From: an uncultured Bacteroidota bacterium | GTDB taxonomy: Bacteria > Bacteroidota > Bacteroidia > B-17B0 > Aurantibacillaceae | Length of the DNA stretch: 64,000 nucleotides | Reading direction: 5' to 3' | NCBI GenBank assembly: GCA_937873155.1 | Contig: CALMVZ010000010.1 | Coordinates: 434,001 to 498,000 of the forward strand | Part shown: positions 51,808-60,526 of the stretch, in pieces | How the letters are laid out: each line of letters opens with the position of its first letter | How positions within the stretch are numbered: position 1 is the stretch's first letter | The notes under the pieces: generated by a model | Seen by the model: the letters and a program-made list of their open reading frames with translations, nothing else | Databases searched by the model: none | Told to the model about the DNA's origin: nothing | Program-made: the position numbers and the translations under genes

Positions 51808-53664
51808 TCAGAAAACGGATTTGTCTATTACCGGCTCGTACGATTGTAACATCAGATCGTCGATATAGATATTCTTATCACTGCTGTTGATGAAGTAAAT
51901 GCAGATCTTATCTTTTTTACTTCTAAGGTCATCCGGCGTGAGATAATAATATTCCAGTTTATTCCATTGTCCCGGTTTTAAATTGTTCAAAGGATATTTT
52001 ACCGGTTTGAAGATCCAGTTCTTGTGGGTCATGTGAATCTCGAAACGTGTATCAGGATCTTCGATCGGAGAAGTAGGATACACCCAAACACTTGCTTTTA
52101 TCCAGGTGTAGGATTTTTTGGTCACTTCGTTATGTGGGATCACAATGGAATCCATTCTGAATGCCGGGTTAGTGATCAGCGAATGTTTTCCGCTACATGA
52201 AAGTGTATCACAACTAAAAGGACCATTCTTATTCTCATAATTATTCAGTACAGCATAACTTAACGAATGACTTTCTGCATCATCTGCGGCAAAGGTTTCA
52301 ATCTCTTTATTCGATTTTCCTTTTAATAATAATTTGGATTGTTCATGAGTTGGAGGTGTAGTTTGCAGGAAAGTAGAGAAGTAATAAGCTCTCGACATAT
52401 TAGTAGTATCTAAAATACCCTCGCGCATTTGCCACGATTGAAATAAATTCAATCCAATAAACAGAATGAATACGGATAAATAAATTAATTTTAGTTTACT
52501 GTTAAGAGCGTGATCAATAAAATATCCCAACGGGATACAAAGAGCAGCATAACTCGCAATTAAAGCCCTGTTCCCAAAACAACTGCCAAACCACCAACAC
52601 GACCAACTGGAAACAATATACAGATCCAATAAAATGTAAAGCAGAACAGAAAGAAAAACAGTTCCGTTCTTTTTATACATCTGAACAAATCCTATTACAA
52701 TAAAGATCATCAGAGGTGTATAAATGAACCACCCTTTCCGGAAACTGAACAATACTTCTAATAAATGTGGTTTAAATAACTCTAATCCTTCGCCGGGATT
52801 TCCTGAACCATATGGATTAATTAAAAAATGTCCCGAAGCGTATTTATAATAAGAAAGCTGGATCATTCCAACAAAAATAAGAGAAAAGCAAAACCAGAAT
52901 AATTGTTTTTTCAAGCCAAACAGATAAATGATTTTCGCCTTGAAAGTTCGCCATCCTGTCACGCCCCAGAATAAAGGAATAAGCCCGCTGATGATCTCCG
53001 ATGGCCTGCAAAGTGTTGCTAAACCAATGCAGGCCCCTAACAGAACAGAATTCTTAGCTGAAAAATCTTTATTCCATTTAATACTTAAATAAATAATGAT
53101 CGCATACAATGTAAATAATAAGTTGTGCGACATAGCGCCTTGTCCGTGAATGCTTGTATGAAAGAAGTAATTTGTTCCCAGTGCTATGCCAATTAATGTA
53201 AGAGCAGAAGTCTTATCATTAAAAAAATGGGCCAACACTTTCTTAATAAAATACAAGCCTATCAATGTATAAATTAAACAACCATAGAGAATTGATAGTT
53301 GATAAGGGCGAGAAAATCCATCTGCCGGATAGTTGGTATGAGGCGCAATAAGATCAGCAATAAAATAGAAGGGGCAATAAAGAATAGCAAGGCCGATGGG
53401 ATAGCGCATCACCCAATTCCCATTGTCCCATTTCACAGCCTGGTAAAACGTTTCGCTGGCATGATAGGTATTGAGCGTTTCAGTAATGACATTATAATCC
53501 TGAAGGGTTAAATTATCGTACTTGAATGATAGAGGCAGGTACATGTAGTACCCGAAAACATCATAGGCCAGAACATTCCCGGGAGGAAATAGCACGACGA
53601 TGAGCGAAAGAATAAGTGCAATACAATAATAGGTTACATTAGTTATTTTATGGCCGTTTGGCAT
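51808..53664 (-). CDS. Polytopic membrane protein, GT-C glycosyltransferase-like
   Basis: 618 residues. About ten to twelve hydrophobic helices span 1-410, with the first periplasmic loop holding YDVFGYYMYLP (acidic Asp after TM1) and a WVMRYPIG stretch. Polar turns include TLCRPSEIISGLIPLFWG and SCWWFGSCFGNRAL. The final 200 residues are an extracytoplasmic domain with FEIHMTHKNW, KPGQWNKLEYYYLTP and KNIYIDDLMLQ, a carbohydrate-binding-like beta sandwich. The fold is consistent with a lipid-sugar-dependent glycosyltransferase; the donor and acceptor are unknown. It is the last gene of a likely four-gene leftward operon. Confidence 0.65.
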   Translation of the reverse strand: MPNGHKITNVTYYCIALILSLIVVLFPPGNVLAYDVFGYYMYLPLSFKYDNLTLQDYNVITETLNTYHASETFYQAVKWDNGNWVMRYPIGLAILYCPFYFIADLIAPHTNYPADGFSRPYQLSILYGCLIYTLIGLYFIKKVLAHFFNDKTSALTLIGIALGTNYFFHTSIHGQGAMSHNLLFTLYAIIIYLSIKWNKDFSAKNSVLLGACIGLATLCRPSEIISGLIPLFWGVTGWRTFKAKIIYLFGLKKQLFWFCFSLIFVGMIQLSYYKYASGHFLINPYGSGNPGEGLELFKPHLLEVLFSFRKGWFIYTPLMIFIVIGFVQMYKKNGTVFLSVLLYILLDLYIVSSWSCWWFGSCFGNRALIASYAALCIPLGYFIDHALNSKLKLIYLSVFILFIGLNLFQSWQMREGILDTTNMSRAYYFSTFLQTTPPTHEQSKLLLKGKSNKEIETFAADDAESHSLSYAVLNNYENKNGPFSCDTLSCSGKHSLITNPAFRMDSIVIPHNEVTKKSYTWIKASVWVYPTSPIEDPDTRFEIHMTHKNWIFKPVKYPLNNLKPGQWNKLEYYYLTPDDLRSKKDKICIYFINSSDKNIYIDDLMLQSYEPVIDKSVF

Positions 53665-53685
53665 GAGATGTTGAAGATAGAATTA

Positions 53686-54117
53686 TTATTCTTTAAAGTC
53701 AACCTTTACAAAATATTCAGTTTTACCAATAAGTTTCACACCGACATATCCTCTTATTGCCACATTCCCTTCTTTGTCCCTGGTGATCTTTGCTTTGAAT
53801 ATTTTTCCTTTATTGGCGTCGTAAATATGGCCTTTTGTCCAGGCATTCTTGCCGTCAAATTCAAAATCCCATAAAATAATTGAACCAAGGATCTTCTGTT
53901 TGCGTTTTGCAGGATCAGGATTCAGTTCGTCTAAGCGTTGGGGACGTTTCATCCAAACGGGTTTGGCATAATATTTATTGCCTTGCTTATAAAATTTAAA
54001 AATGCTTTCTCCGCCGGGAGCCGAATAATAAGCAATCAACTCTTCTTTACTATTTTGGGAGAACAAGAAAAAAGAGCAGAAAAGAAAACAAATTGTAAGT
54101 AATGACCGGACAGGCAT
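53686..54117 (-). CDS. DUF2147 exported protein (1)
   Basis: 143 residues. The signal peptide is MPVRSLLTICFLFCSFFLFSQ. The DUF2147 core follows: ELIAYYSAPGGESIFKFYKQGNKYYAKPVWMKRPQRLDELNPDPAKRKQKILGSIILWDFEF ... AWTKGHIYDANKGKIFKAKITRDKEGNVAIRGYVGVKLIGKTEYFVKV in outline. It begins directly after the stop of its paralogue (54118). The function of the family is not established; it is a small beta-barrel periplasmic protein. It differs from its twin by losing the usual D-VVGYW-like opening. Confidence 0.88.
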   Translation of the reverse strand: MPVRSLLTICFLFCSFFLFSQNSKEELIAYYSAPGGESIFKFYKQGNKYYAKPVWMKRPQRLDELNPDPAKRKQKILGSIILWDFEFDGKNAWTKGHIYDANKGKIFKAKITRDKEGNVAIRGYVGVKLIGKTEYFVKVDFKE

Positions 54118-54549
54118 CTATTCCTTAAAGTTAACCTTCACAAAATAATCTGTTCTGCCTAATAAGGAAATGCCGATAAAGCCACGGATATTCAAATTCC
54201 CTTTTTCATCACGTGAAATTTTACAGTCGTAAGTTTTTCCATTCTTCGGATCATAAATGCTTCCGTCTTTCCAGATCTCCCCATCAAATACAAAATCATG
54301 CATGATGTTCGATCCCAGTATTTTTTGGGTTTGTTTGGATTTATCAGGATTTTTGGCATCGAGCTTTTCAGGATTTTTCATCCAAACTAATTTTCCATTG
54401 TACTTTCCGGAAGCTTCGTAGATCTTTAGGATAGCTTCTCCGCTTGGATTCATGTAATATCCAACAACGTCATTCGCTTTTGTTTGGGCAAACCCGCTTA
54501 CCGAAGCAAGTAATGCAATAAGAACAATTAGTTTTTTCATATTATTCAT
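54118..54549 (-). CDS. DUF2147 exported protein (2)
   Basis: 143 residues. The signal peptide is MNNMKKLIVLIALLASVSGFAQ. The domain is typical: NDVVGYYMNPSGEAILKIYEASGKYNGKLVWM ... QKILGSNIMHDFVFDGEIWKDGSIYDPKNGKTYDCKI ... RGFIGISLLGRTDYFVKVNFKE in outline. It is the same length as, and about half identical to, the next gene, so this is a tandem duplication. Its start overlaps the end of the VPS10/BNR gene by eight bases, indicating one operon. Function unknown. Confidence 0.9.
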   Translation of the reverse strand: MNNMKKLIVLIALLASVSGFAQTKANDVVGYYMNPSGEAILKIYEASGKYNGKLVWMKNPEKLDAKNPDKSKQTQKILGSNIMHDFVFDGEIWKDGSIYDPKNGKTYDCKISRDEKGNLNIRGFIGISLLGRTDYFVKVNFKE

Positions 54550-57500
54550 ATTTTGGTAAGCGTCCGGGCGTAGCAGGTAATTTCATGCTTTCAGCTTTAG
54601 CTTCAAGATCAGCTAGTTTTTTGGAGGCATCAGAAATTTGTCCGTACACCGTTTTGAATTTATCTTTTATCTCACTTAGTTTTTCTTTGTAAGTGGTGGT
54701 AGCACCTAATGAACTGCTCCATGTGCCATAAACCATATTCTCTAATGAACCTGTTAGTCCCGGTAAAGTTTCAAACTCACGTTTTGCTAAACTGCCATCA
54801 CCGTGCATTGCAAACGAAATGTCTTTTAATTGCGTTTCTATCGATTTCAGGTCAGTCAGGAGACTTATAGAACTGGTAGGGCCTTTTTGTAAACCTGCTT
54901 TTAAATATTTAATCCGCTCATTCATATTGCCGATATAAGCATCACTTCCCATTACCACACGTCTGAATTCCCCGAGTGTTTTATTGAAATCCATCATTTC
55001 TTTCTGTTCAGGTAAAGGTAAAGTAGAATTTTGCAGAGTTGTTATATTGAAAGCCGTTTTCTCGCTTAAAGCTTCTGCTTTTCCTTCATAAACTTTTAAG
55101 ATCTGCACAAAATATTTTCCGGGAACAGCAACAGGACCCTGATCCGCACCTTCGTATGGATTATCCGGATTTGGTGTATAGAAACTCACAGGTCCGGTAA
55201 CTTCCAAACGGCCATCCCAAATAATTTTCTTCATTCCTTTCGAAGCATCTTGTTTTAATTTCCGTATCTCGTTGCCTTGTTCATCAGTGATAACAACTAA
55301 AGTGTAAGCAGCCTCCTCATTATCTTCAGCACGGATACTGTCAGCGCTTGGATAATAAACATCTTTATTCGCTTTTATTTTTTCTTTCTCACTCTCTTTG
55401 CGTTTATCTTTTATGCTCAGGAAACCATCTTTTACATGGTAGGTGATAACCGCCCCGACAGGAGGATTACTTGCAGTAAACATGGAAGCACCCTGGAAAG
55501 ACCTTCCTTTATGTCCGTACGGAGTAGATTCATTATACACCAAGCCATCCTTTATAGGAAAGATAAATGCTTTTTTATCAAGGTCTTCTTTCCTTATATC
55601 TCTCAATAAACTATAATTATCGATCACATAAAATCCGCGGCCAAACGTTGCAAGCACAATGTCGTTCTCTCTTTTTTGAATCGCGATATCTTTAATACAA
55701 ACAGCTTCAGGTAAACCGTTTTTCAATTCGATCCAATTTTTGCCGCCGTCATTACTGAAATAAAAGCCAAACTCAGTTCCGCAGAATAATAAATTCTTAT
55801 TCACATGATCTTCTGCCATGCTGTAAGTTGAACCCTTCTCCGGTAAATTGCCTGTGATACTTGTCCATGTTTTTCCTTTGTCAGATGTTTTTACTAAATA
55901 AGGTTTGAAATCGCCGTTACGGTGATTATTCAATACAGCATAAGCCACATTCTCATCATGCTGTGAAGCCATAATGAAATTCACTAACGGGCCTAAAGTA
56001 ACACCTGCAACTGTATTAGCCGGTTGCTGTGAAACTTTGTTCCAAGTTTTTCCGCCATCAGCTGTGGTTTGGATTAATCCGTCGTCGGTCCCTGCATAAA
56101 TGATATTCTCATTTTTCGGAGATTCTCCAAGTGCTGTAATGTTACCATAAATAGAAGTGGATTGATTTTTAGCAACTGCATCCATGCTCCAGACTTTTCC
56201 CATCACCGGAAATTTGTTTCTGTCAACCTGTCGGGTCAGATCAGGACTAATTACTTTCCATGTATTTCCCCTGTCATCACTTTTGAAAACTTTATTCGCA
56301 GCGAAATAAACACGTTTGTTATCGAAATTACTGATCAATAATGGCGCATCCCAATTGTAACGGTAAGCAGGTTCTCCCGGTTTTTCCTGGGGCCTGATAT
56401 CAACAGCTTCTCCTGATTTACGATCGAAGCGGACCAGGCCGCCATATTGCCATTCAGAATAAACAATGTTTGGTTCTGTCGGATCAACCCTGCTTTGAAA
56501 CCCATCTCCGCCAACAGTTACGAACCAATCTGCATTTATAATTCCCGAAGCGCTGATATTGCGGCTCGGACCACCTAAGGTGTTATTATCCTGTGTTCCG
56601 CCATATATATTATAAAATGGTTTTGCGTTGTCAGTACACACACGATAGAATTGTGTTACAGGTAAATTGTTTTTGAAATCCCATGTTGCAGCATTATCAA
56701 ACGTTTCATATAAGCCACCATCACAACCAACTAACATATGCCCTGTGTTTTTAGGATCAACATAAATAGCGTGATTATCCACATGTTTATTTTTTTCTCC
56801 TAGACCTTTAAACGTTTTTCCGCCATCAGTTGTTACTTGCAGCCATGTATCCATCGAATACACTTTATCTGCATTCTTCGGATCACAAAAAATTTCCTGG
56901 TAATAATTTCCGGCAGTCGACCAATCACTTTGCTTACTCCAACTGGCACCTCTGTCGGTACTTTTATAAAAACCTTTTCCTTCTGTTGCTTCGATGATAG
57001 CATATATTATATCTGTATTAACAGGTGAAATGGCCAAAGAAATTCTTCCCATGTCATTTGCAGGTATACCATTGGTTAATTTATTCCATGTTGAACCGCT
57101 GTCGGTACTTTTGTAAATAGCGCTTTCAGGACCACCACTGATGTATGTCCATTCATGACGACGGCGTTGGTGTGCTGTTGCGTATAAAATATTATTGTGT
57201 TTCGGATCTATATGAACTTCATTGAAACCTGTATTCTCACTCACATTCAAAACTTGTTTCCATGTTTTACCACCGTCAGTTGTTTTGTAAATGCCGCGTT
57301 CACCGCCGGCACTCCATAACGGTCCGTATGCAGAAACATAAACTACATCCCCGTTCTTTTCATCGATCTCAATATTTCCGATGTGTTCAGATTTTCCTAA
57401 ACCAACATTTTTCCAAGTCTTACCACCGTCCTCACTTTTATAAACGCCGTCTCCATATCCGACAGCACGTTGATTGTTATTTTCACCGGTTCCAACCCAG

Positions 57501-57847
57501 ATCACATTCGGGTTAGTCGGATCAATTGAAACGCAGCCAATCGAGTAAGCACTTTGTCCGTCGAAGACCGGCGAGAAAGTAACACCGGCATTTGAAGTTT
57601 TCCAAACACCACCTGCAGCTGCAGCAATGTACCATTCGTTTTTATTTTTAGGATTAACCGCAATATCAATGATCCGGCCGGAAGTAACAGCAGGACCAAT
57701 ACTTCTGAAAGAAAGTGAAGAATAGGTCTCAGGTTTTAATAAAGGATCTGAAGGTCCGGCAGGCTTAGTATCCTTTTTGTCCTGCGCATTAGAAATAGTT
57801 GAAGCAATTAATGCTCCTGTAACGAGTAATAAATTTAGTTTTTTCAT
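54542..57847 (-). CDS. Exported VPS10/BNR-repeat propeller protein
   Basis: 1101 residues. After a signal peptide (MKKLNLLLVTGALIASTISNAQ) come many Asp-box/BNR turns (KSEDGGKTWKNV, KTTDGGKTWKQV, KSTDSGSTWNKL, KSTDRGASWSKQ, KSDDRGNTWKVI, FSNDGGKNWIEL) across about 55-740, which form sortilin/VPS10-like ten-bladed propellers. Further on are a FlgD-like Ig segment (IRKLKQDASKGMKKIIWDGR, about 865) and a C-terminal helical region (about 960-1101). It is secreted or periplasmic with no clear T9SS tail. Related proteins are annotated as glycosyl hydrolases, but no catalytic residues can be assigned. A good promoter precedes it (57864-57894). Confidence 0.85.
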   Translation of the reverse strand: MKKLNLLLVTGALIASTISNAQDKKDTKPAGPSDPLLKPETYSSLSFRSIGPAVTSGRIIDIAVNPKNKNEWYIAAAAGGVWKTSNAGVTFSPVFDGQSAYSIGCVSIDPTNPNVIWVGTGENNNQRAVGYGDGVYKSEDGGKTWKNVGLGKSEHIGNIEIDEKNGDVVYVSAYGPLWSAGGERGIYKTTDGGKTWKQVLNVSENTGFNEVHIDPKHNNILYATAHQRRRHEWTYISGGPESAIYKSTDSGSTWNKLTNGIPANDMGRISLAISPVNTDIIYAIIEATEGKGFYKSTDRGASWSKQSDWSTAGNYYQEIFCDPKNADKVYSMDTWLQVTTDGGKTFKGLGEKNKHVDNHAIYVDPKNTGHMLVGCDGGLYETFDNAATWDFKNNLPVTQFYRVCTDNAKPFYNIYGGTQDNNTLGGPSRNISASGIINADWFVTVGGDGFQSRVDPTEPNIVYSEWQYGGLVRFDRKSGEAVDIRPQEKPGEPAYRYNWDAPLLISNFDNKRVYFAANKVFKSDDRGNTWKVISPDLTRQVDRNKFPVMGKVWSMDAVAKNQSTSIYGNITALGESPKNENIIYAGTDDGLIQTTADGGKTWNKVSQQPANTVAGVTLGPLVNFIMASQHDENVAYAVLNNHRNGDFKPYLVKTSDKGKTWTSITGNLPEKGSTYSMAEDHVNKNLLFCGTEFGFYFSNDGGKNWIELKNGLPEAVCIKDIAIQKRENDIVLATFGRGFYVIDNYSLLRDIRKEDLDKKAFIFPIKDGLVYNESTPYGHKGRSFQGASMFTASNPPVGAVITYHVKDGFLSIKDKRKESEKEKIKANKDVYYPSADSIRAEDNEEAAYTLVVITDEQGNEIRKLKQDASKGMKKIIWDGRLEVTGPVSFYTPNPDNPYEGADQGPVAVPGKYFVQILKVYEGKAEALSEKTAFNITTLQNSTLPLPEQKEMMDFNKTLGEFRRVVMGSDAYIGNMNERIKYLKAGLQKGPTSSISLLTDLKSIETQLKDISFAMHGDGSLAKREFETLPGLTGSLENMVYGTWSSSLGATTTYKEKLSEIKDKFKTVYGQISDASKKLADLEAKAESMKLPATPGRLPKYE

Positions 57848-57863
57848 AGTATTGAATGGTATA

Positions 57864-57894
57864 CAAATCTAACATTTTTGAGGAAAGAGCCAAA
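57864..57894 (-). promoter_or_regulatory. Strong Bacteroidota promoter for the leftward VPS10/DUF2147 operon
   Basis: On the minus strand TTTG (57894-57891), a 19-bp spacer and TAGATTTG (57871-57864) match the full -33/-7 consensus. The -7 box ends 16 bases before the ATG at 57847. Confidence 0.75.
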
Positions 57895-57942
57895 GCACCC
57901 AAATTGGGGGATAAAAATAAGGTTTTTCGCCCTATTTTAGTC

Positions 57943-57966
57943 TAACCTAAAAATTTGTTTAGGTTA
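57943..57966. promoter_or_regulatory. Dyad operator at the mntR promoter (MntR/DtxR-type half-sites)
   Basis: TAACCTAAA (57943-57951), a 6-base spacer and TTTAGGTTA (57958-57966) make a perfect 9-bp inverted repeat. The half-site TTTAGGTTA is that of DtxR/MntR operators, although the usual facing order is reversed. The dyad covers the -33 element TTTG (57954-57957), so a bound repressor would block the polymerase. Autoregulation by the adjacent MntR is inferred. Confidence 0.65.
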
Positions 57967-57985
57967 ATATAAATTGTTATATTTG
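57954..57985 (+). promoter_or_regulatory. Strong Bacteroidota promoter of the mntR-mntH operon
   Basis: TTTG (57954-57957), a 20-bp spacer and TATATTTG (57978-57985) match the consensus completely. The -7 box ends four bases before the ATG at 57990, so the mRNA should start at or very near the initiation codon. Confidence 0.75.
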
Positions 57986-57989
57986 CGCC

Positions 57990-58655
57990 ATGTTAGTATC
58001 GTATACAGAAGAAAATTACCTGAAAGCGATCTTTGCTTTGAGTCGTTTGTATAACGATCAGGAGGTAAGTACTAACCAGATATCTGAGCATTTAAAGAAT
58101 AAGGCGGCTTCTGTTACTGATATGCTAAAACGCCTGGCTGATAAAAAGCTTATCGATTATAAACCTTACAAAGGTGTTAAGCTTACCGATAAAGGTAAGA
58201 AGACAGCGGTTAAAGTAATTCGCAAACATCGCCTCTGGGAAGTGTTCTTAGTGGAGAAGTTGAATTTCAAATGGGATGAAGTGCATGATATAGCAGAGCA
58301 ACTGGAACATATTGATAGTGATAAATTAATTGAAAAGCTGGATGATTTTTTAGGAAAACCAAAGGCTGATCCGCATGGAGATCCGATTCCCGATGCAAGT
58401 GGAAAATTTGGAGTACAGAAGTCTGTTGCCTTATCTGATGCATCGAAAAGATCTGCATTGATCGTAACAGGCGTTTCTGATCACAGTACAGAATTCCTTC
58501 AATTCTTATCGAATTCAGGAATAAGTTTAGGAAACCAATTAAAGATCGAGGAATATAATGATTATGACAGATCGATCACGGTAAAAATAAATAACAAACG
58601 CTCTTTGTTTTTAAGTCACAAAGCGGCTTCAAATATTTTAGTGGAAATTAAATAG
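57990..58655 (+). CDS. mntR: MntR/DtxR-family metal-dependent repressor
   Basis: 221 residues. A winged helix-turn-helix (1-65; YTEENYLKAIFALSRLYNDQEVSTNQISEHLKNKAASVTDMLKRL in outline) is followed by a dimerisation/metal-binding domain (about 66-140; VIRKHRLWEVFLVEKLNFKWDEVHDIAEQLEHI ... DPHGDPIPD) and a FeoA/SH3-like domain (about 150-221). The family binds Mn(II) or Fe(II) and represses uptake genes. It overlaps the Nramp gene by one base (TAGTG), so regulator and transporter are co-expressed. A matching dyad lies over its own promoter. Whether Mn or Fe is the main metal cannot be told. Confidence 0.9.
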   Translation: MLVSYTEENYLKAIFALSRLYNDQEVSTNQISEHLKNKAASVTDMLKRLADKKLIDYKPYKGVKLTDKGKKTAVKVIRKHRLWEVFLVEKLNFKWDEVHDIAEQLEHIDSDKLIEKLDDFLGKPKADPHGDPIPDASGKFGVQKSVALSDASKRSALIVTGVSDHSTEFLQFLSNSGISLGNQLKIEEYNDYDRSITVKINNKRSLFLSHKAASNILVEIK

Positions 58656-60526
58656 TGAATAAGGCCTCAAATAAATCGTTAGAAGAAGTTCATGCTTCGG
58701 TAAACACAAGCGGTAAGAGCCGTTGGAAAAGTTTGCTGGCGTTCTTTGGTCCGGCTTACATGATAAGTGTAGGCTATATGGATCCCGGTAACTGGGCTAC
58801 TGATATTGCCGGAGGAAGTCAATTCGGTTATAGTTTGATCTGGGTCCTGTTAATGAGTAACCTTACGGCATTATTATTACAAAGTCATTGCGCACGTTTA
58901 GGAATTGTAACAGGAAAGGATCTTGCACAGGCGAGCAGGGAGAATTATCCGCCTTTCATTAATTTGTTTTTGTACGGACTTGCTGAGATAGCGATCGCGG
59001 CTTGTGATCTTGCTGAAGTAATAGGGATGGCTATAGGTATTCATTTATTGTTTCCTTCAGTTTCTATTTTAATGGGCGTTTGTATTACAGTATTAGATAG
59101 TTTTATTCTTTTATTCTTATTGAACCGTGGCATCAGAAAACTAGAAGCATTTATTATTTCATTAGTATTATTGATCGGTGTTTCTTTTTTAATACAATTG
59201 ATCATTGCAAAACCTGATCTTGGTGAAGTGGCAAAAGGGATCATTCCGGGAATTGCGAATGAAGATGCTTTGTATATCGCGATTGGAATTATTGGTGCAA
59301 CGGTGATGCCTCACAATCTGTATTTGCACAGTTCGCTTGTACAAACGCGGCAATTCAAGCGAACCTCTGCTGATATTAAAAAAGCTATAAAGTATAATGT
59401 TATTGATAGTACCATTGCTTTGAACTTTGCCCTTTTTGTGAATGCGGCGATCTTAATTTTAGCTGCGGCTTCTTTCTTTGAAAACGGAATTCATAATGTA
59501 ACTGATATTGAAGACGCACATAAATTATTAGAGCCCATGTTAGGCAGCACCATGGCGCCATTGTTATTTGCAGTTGCTTTAATTGCGGCAGGACAAAGCT
59601 CAACTGTTACCGGAACTTTGGCAGGACAAGTTGTAATGGAAGGATATTTGAATTTACGTCTCCAGCCATGGATCAGGAGATTATTGACACGTTTAATAGC
59701 TATTGTTCCTGCTTTACTTACCATTTTAATTTTAGGAGACGGAAGCACCGGAAAACTTTTAATTCTCAGCCAGGTAATTTTAAGCCTGCAATTAGGTTTT
59801 GCGGTTATTCCATTAATTCACTTTGTGAGTGACAGGAATAGAATGGGGGAGTTCACCATTCCAATGTGGCAAAAAGCATTTTCATGGATCGCAGCTATCA
59901 TCATTATTTCACTGAATATAAAACTGGTGTATTCTCAGTTAGTAGATTGGATCAATTCTTCAGATAACCCGATATTGATCAGTTTCACAATAGTGCCGCT
60001 TTGTTTGTTCTGTATGATCATGTTATTATACATTGCCATTGTACCTTTCATTACCAGGAACAAAATTAAAGCTGTAAAATTCCATACGGATTTTGCACCA
60101 ATTCAGTTTGAAGAAACAGCGGGCTACAGGAAAATAGCTGTTACGGTTGATTTTAGTACAAGTGACAGTAAAGCGATCAACCGCGCTATTAGTTTAGGAG
60201 AAAAGGATTCTGAATTTGTTTTAATGCACGTTTTAGAAAGTACAAATGCATTCGTATACGGTGAAGATGCGTTCGACATGGAAAGCGAAGATGATTATCA
60301 GTTCTTAAAACAATACGCACAACAATTGATCGATAAAGGTTATAAATGCACAGTTGTTCTGGGATATGGCAGGCCGAAAACTGTAATTCCAACCCTTGTT
60401 TCAAAAAACAATTGTGATCTTTTAGTGATGGGAACGCATGGTCATAAAACCTTCAAGGATATTTTATTGGGAACTACAATAGAAGGGGTGAGGCACAATA
60501 TTAGTGTTCCTTTGGTGTTGGTTTAA
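58655..60526 (+). CDS. mntH: Nramp-family divalent metal transporter fused to a UspA domain
   Basis: 623 residues from GTG 58655, overlapping the mntR stop. Residues about 25-470 are an Nramp transporter with TM1 DPGNWATDIAGG (metal-binding Asp and Asn), a TM6 MPHNLYLHSSLVQTR motif (Met and His ligands) and about 11 helices. Residues about 485-623 are a universal stress (UspA) domain (KIAVTVDFSTSDSKAINRAISLG ... LLVMGTHGHKTFKDILLGTTIEGVRHNISVPLVLV) with the G..G.........G(S/T) nucleotide motif largely kept. Nramp proteins import Mn(II)/Fe(II) with protons; the UspA tail may sense ATP or stress. Its end overlaps the convergent gene by four bases. Confidence 0.92.
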   Translation: MNKASNKSLEEVHASVNTSGKSRWKSLLAFFGPAYMISVGYMDPGNWATDIAGGSQFGYSLIWVLLMSNLTALLLQSHCARLGIVTGKDLAQASRENYPPFINLFLYGLAEIAIAACDLAEVIGMAIGIHLLFPSVSILMGVCITVLDSFILLFLLNRGIRKLEAFIISLVLLIGVSFLIQLIIAKPDLGEVAKGIIPGIANEDALYIAIGIIGATVMPHNLYLHSSLVQTRQFKRTSADIKKAIKYNVIDSTIALNFALFVNAAILILAAASFFENGIHNVTDIEDAHKLLEPMLGSTMAPLLFAVALIAAGQSSTVTGTLAGQVVMEGYLNLRLQPWIRRLLTRLIAIVPALLTILILGDGSTGKLLILSQVILSLQLGFAVIPLIHFVSDRNRMGEFTIPMWQKAFSWIAAIIIISLNIKLVYSQLVDWINSSDNPILISFTIVPLCLFCMIMLLYIAIVPFITRNKIKAVKFHTDFAPIQFEETAGYRKIAVTVDFSTSDSKAINRAISLGEKDSEFVLMHVLESTNAFVYGEDAFDMESEDDYQFLKQYAQQLIDKGYKCTVVLGYGRPKTVIPTLVSKNNCDLLVMGTHGHKTFKDILLGTTIEGVRHNISVPLVLV

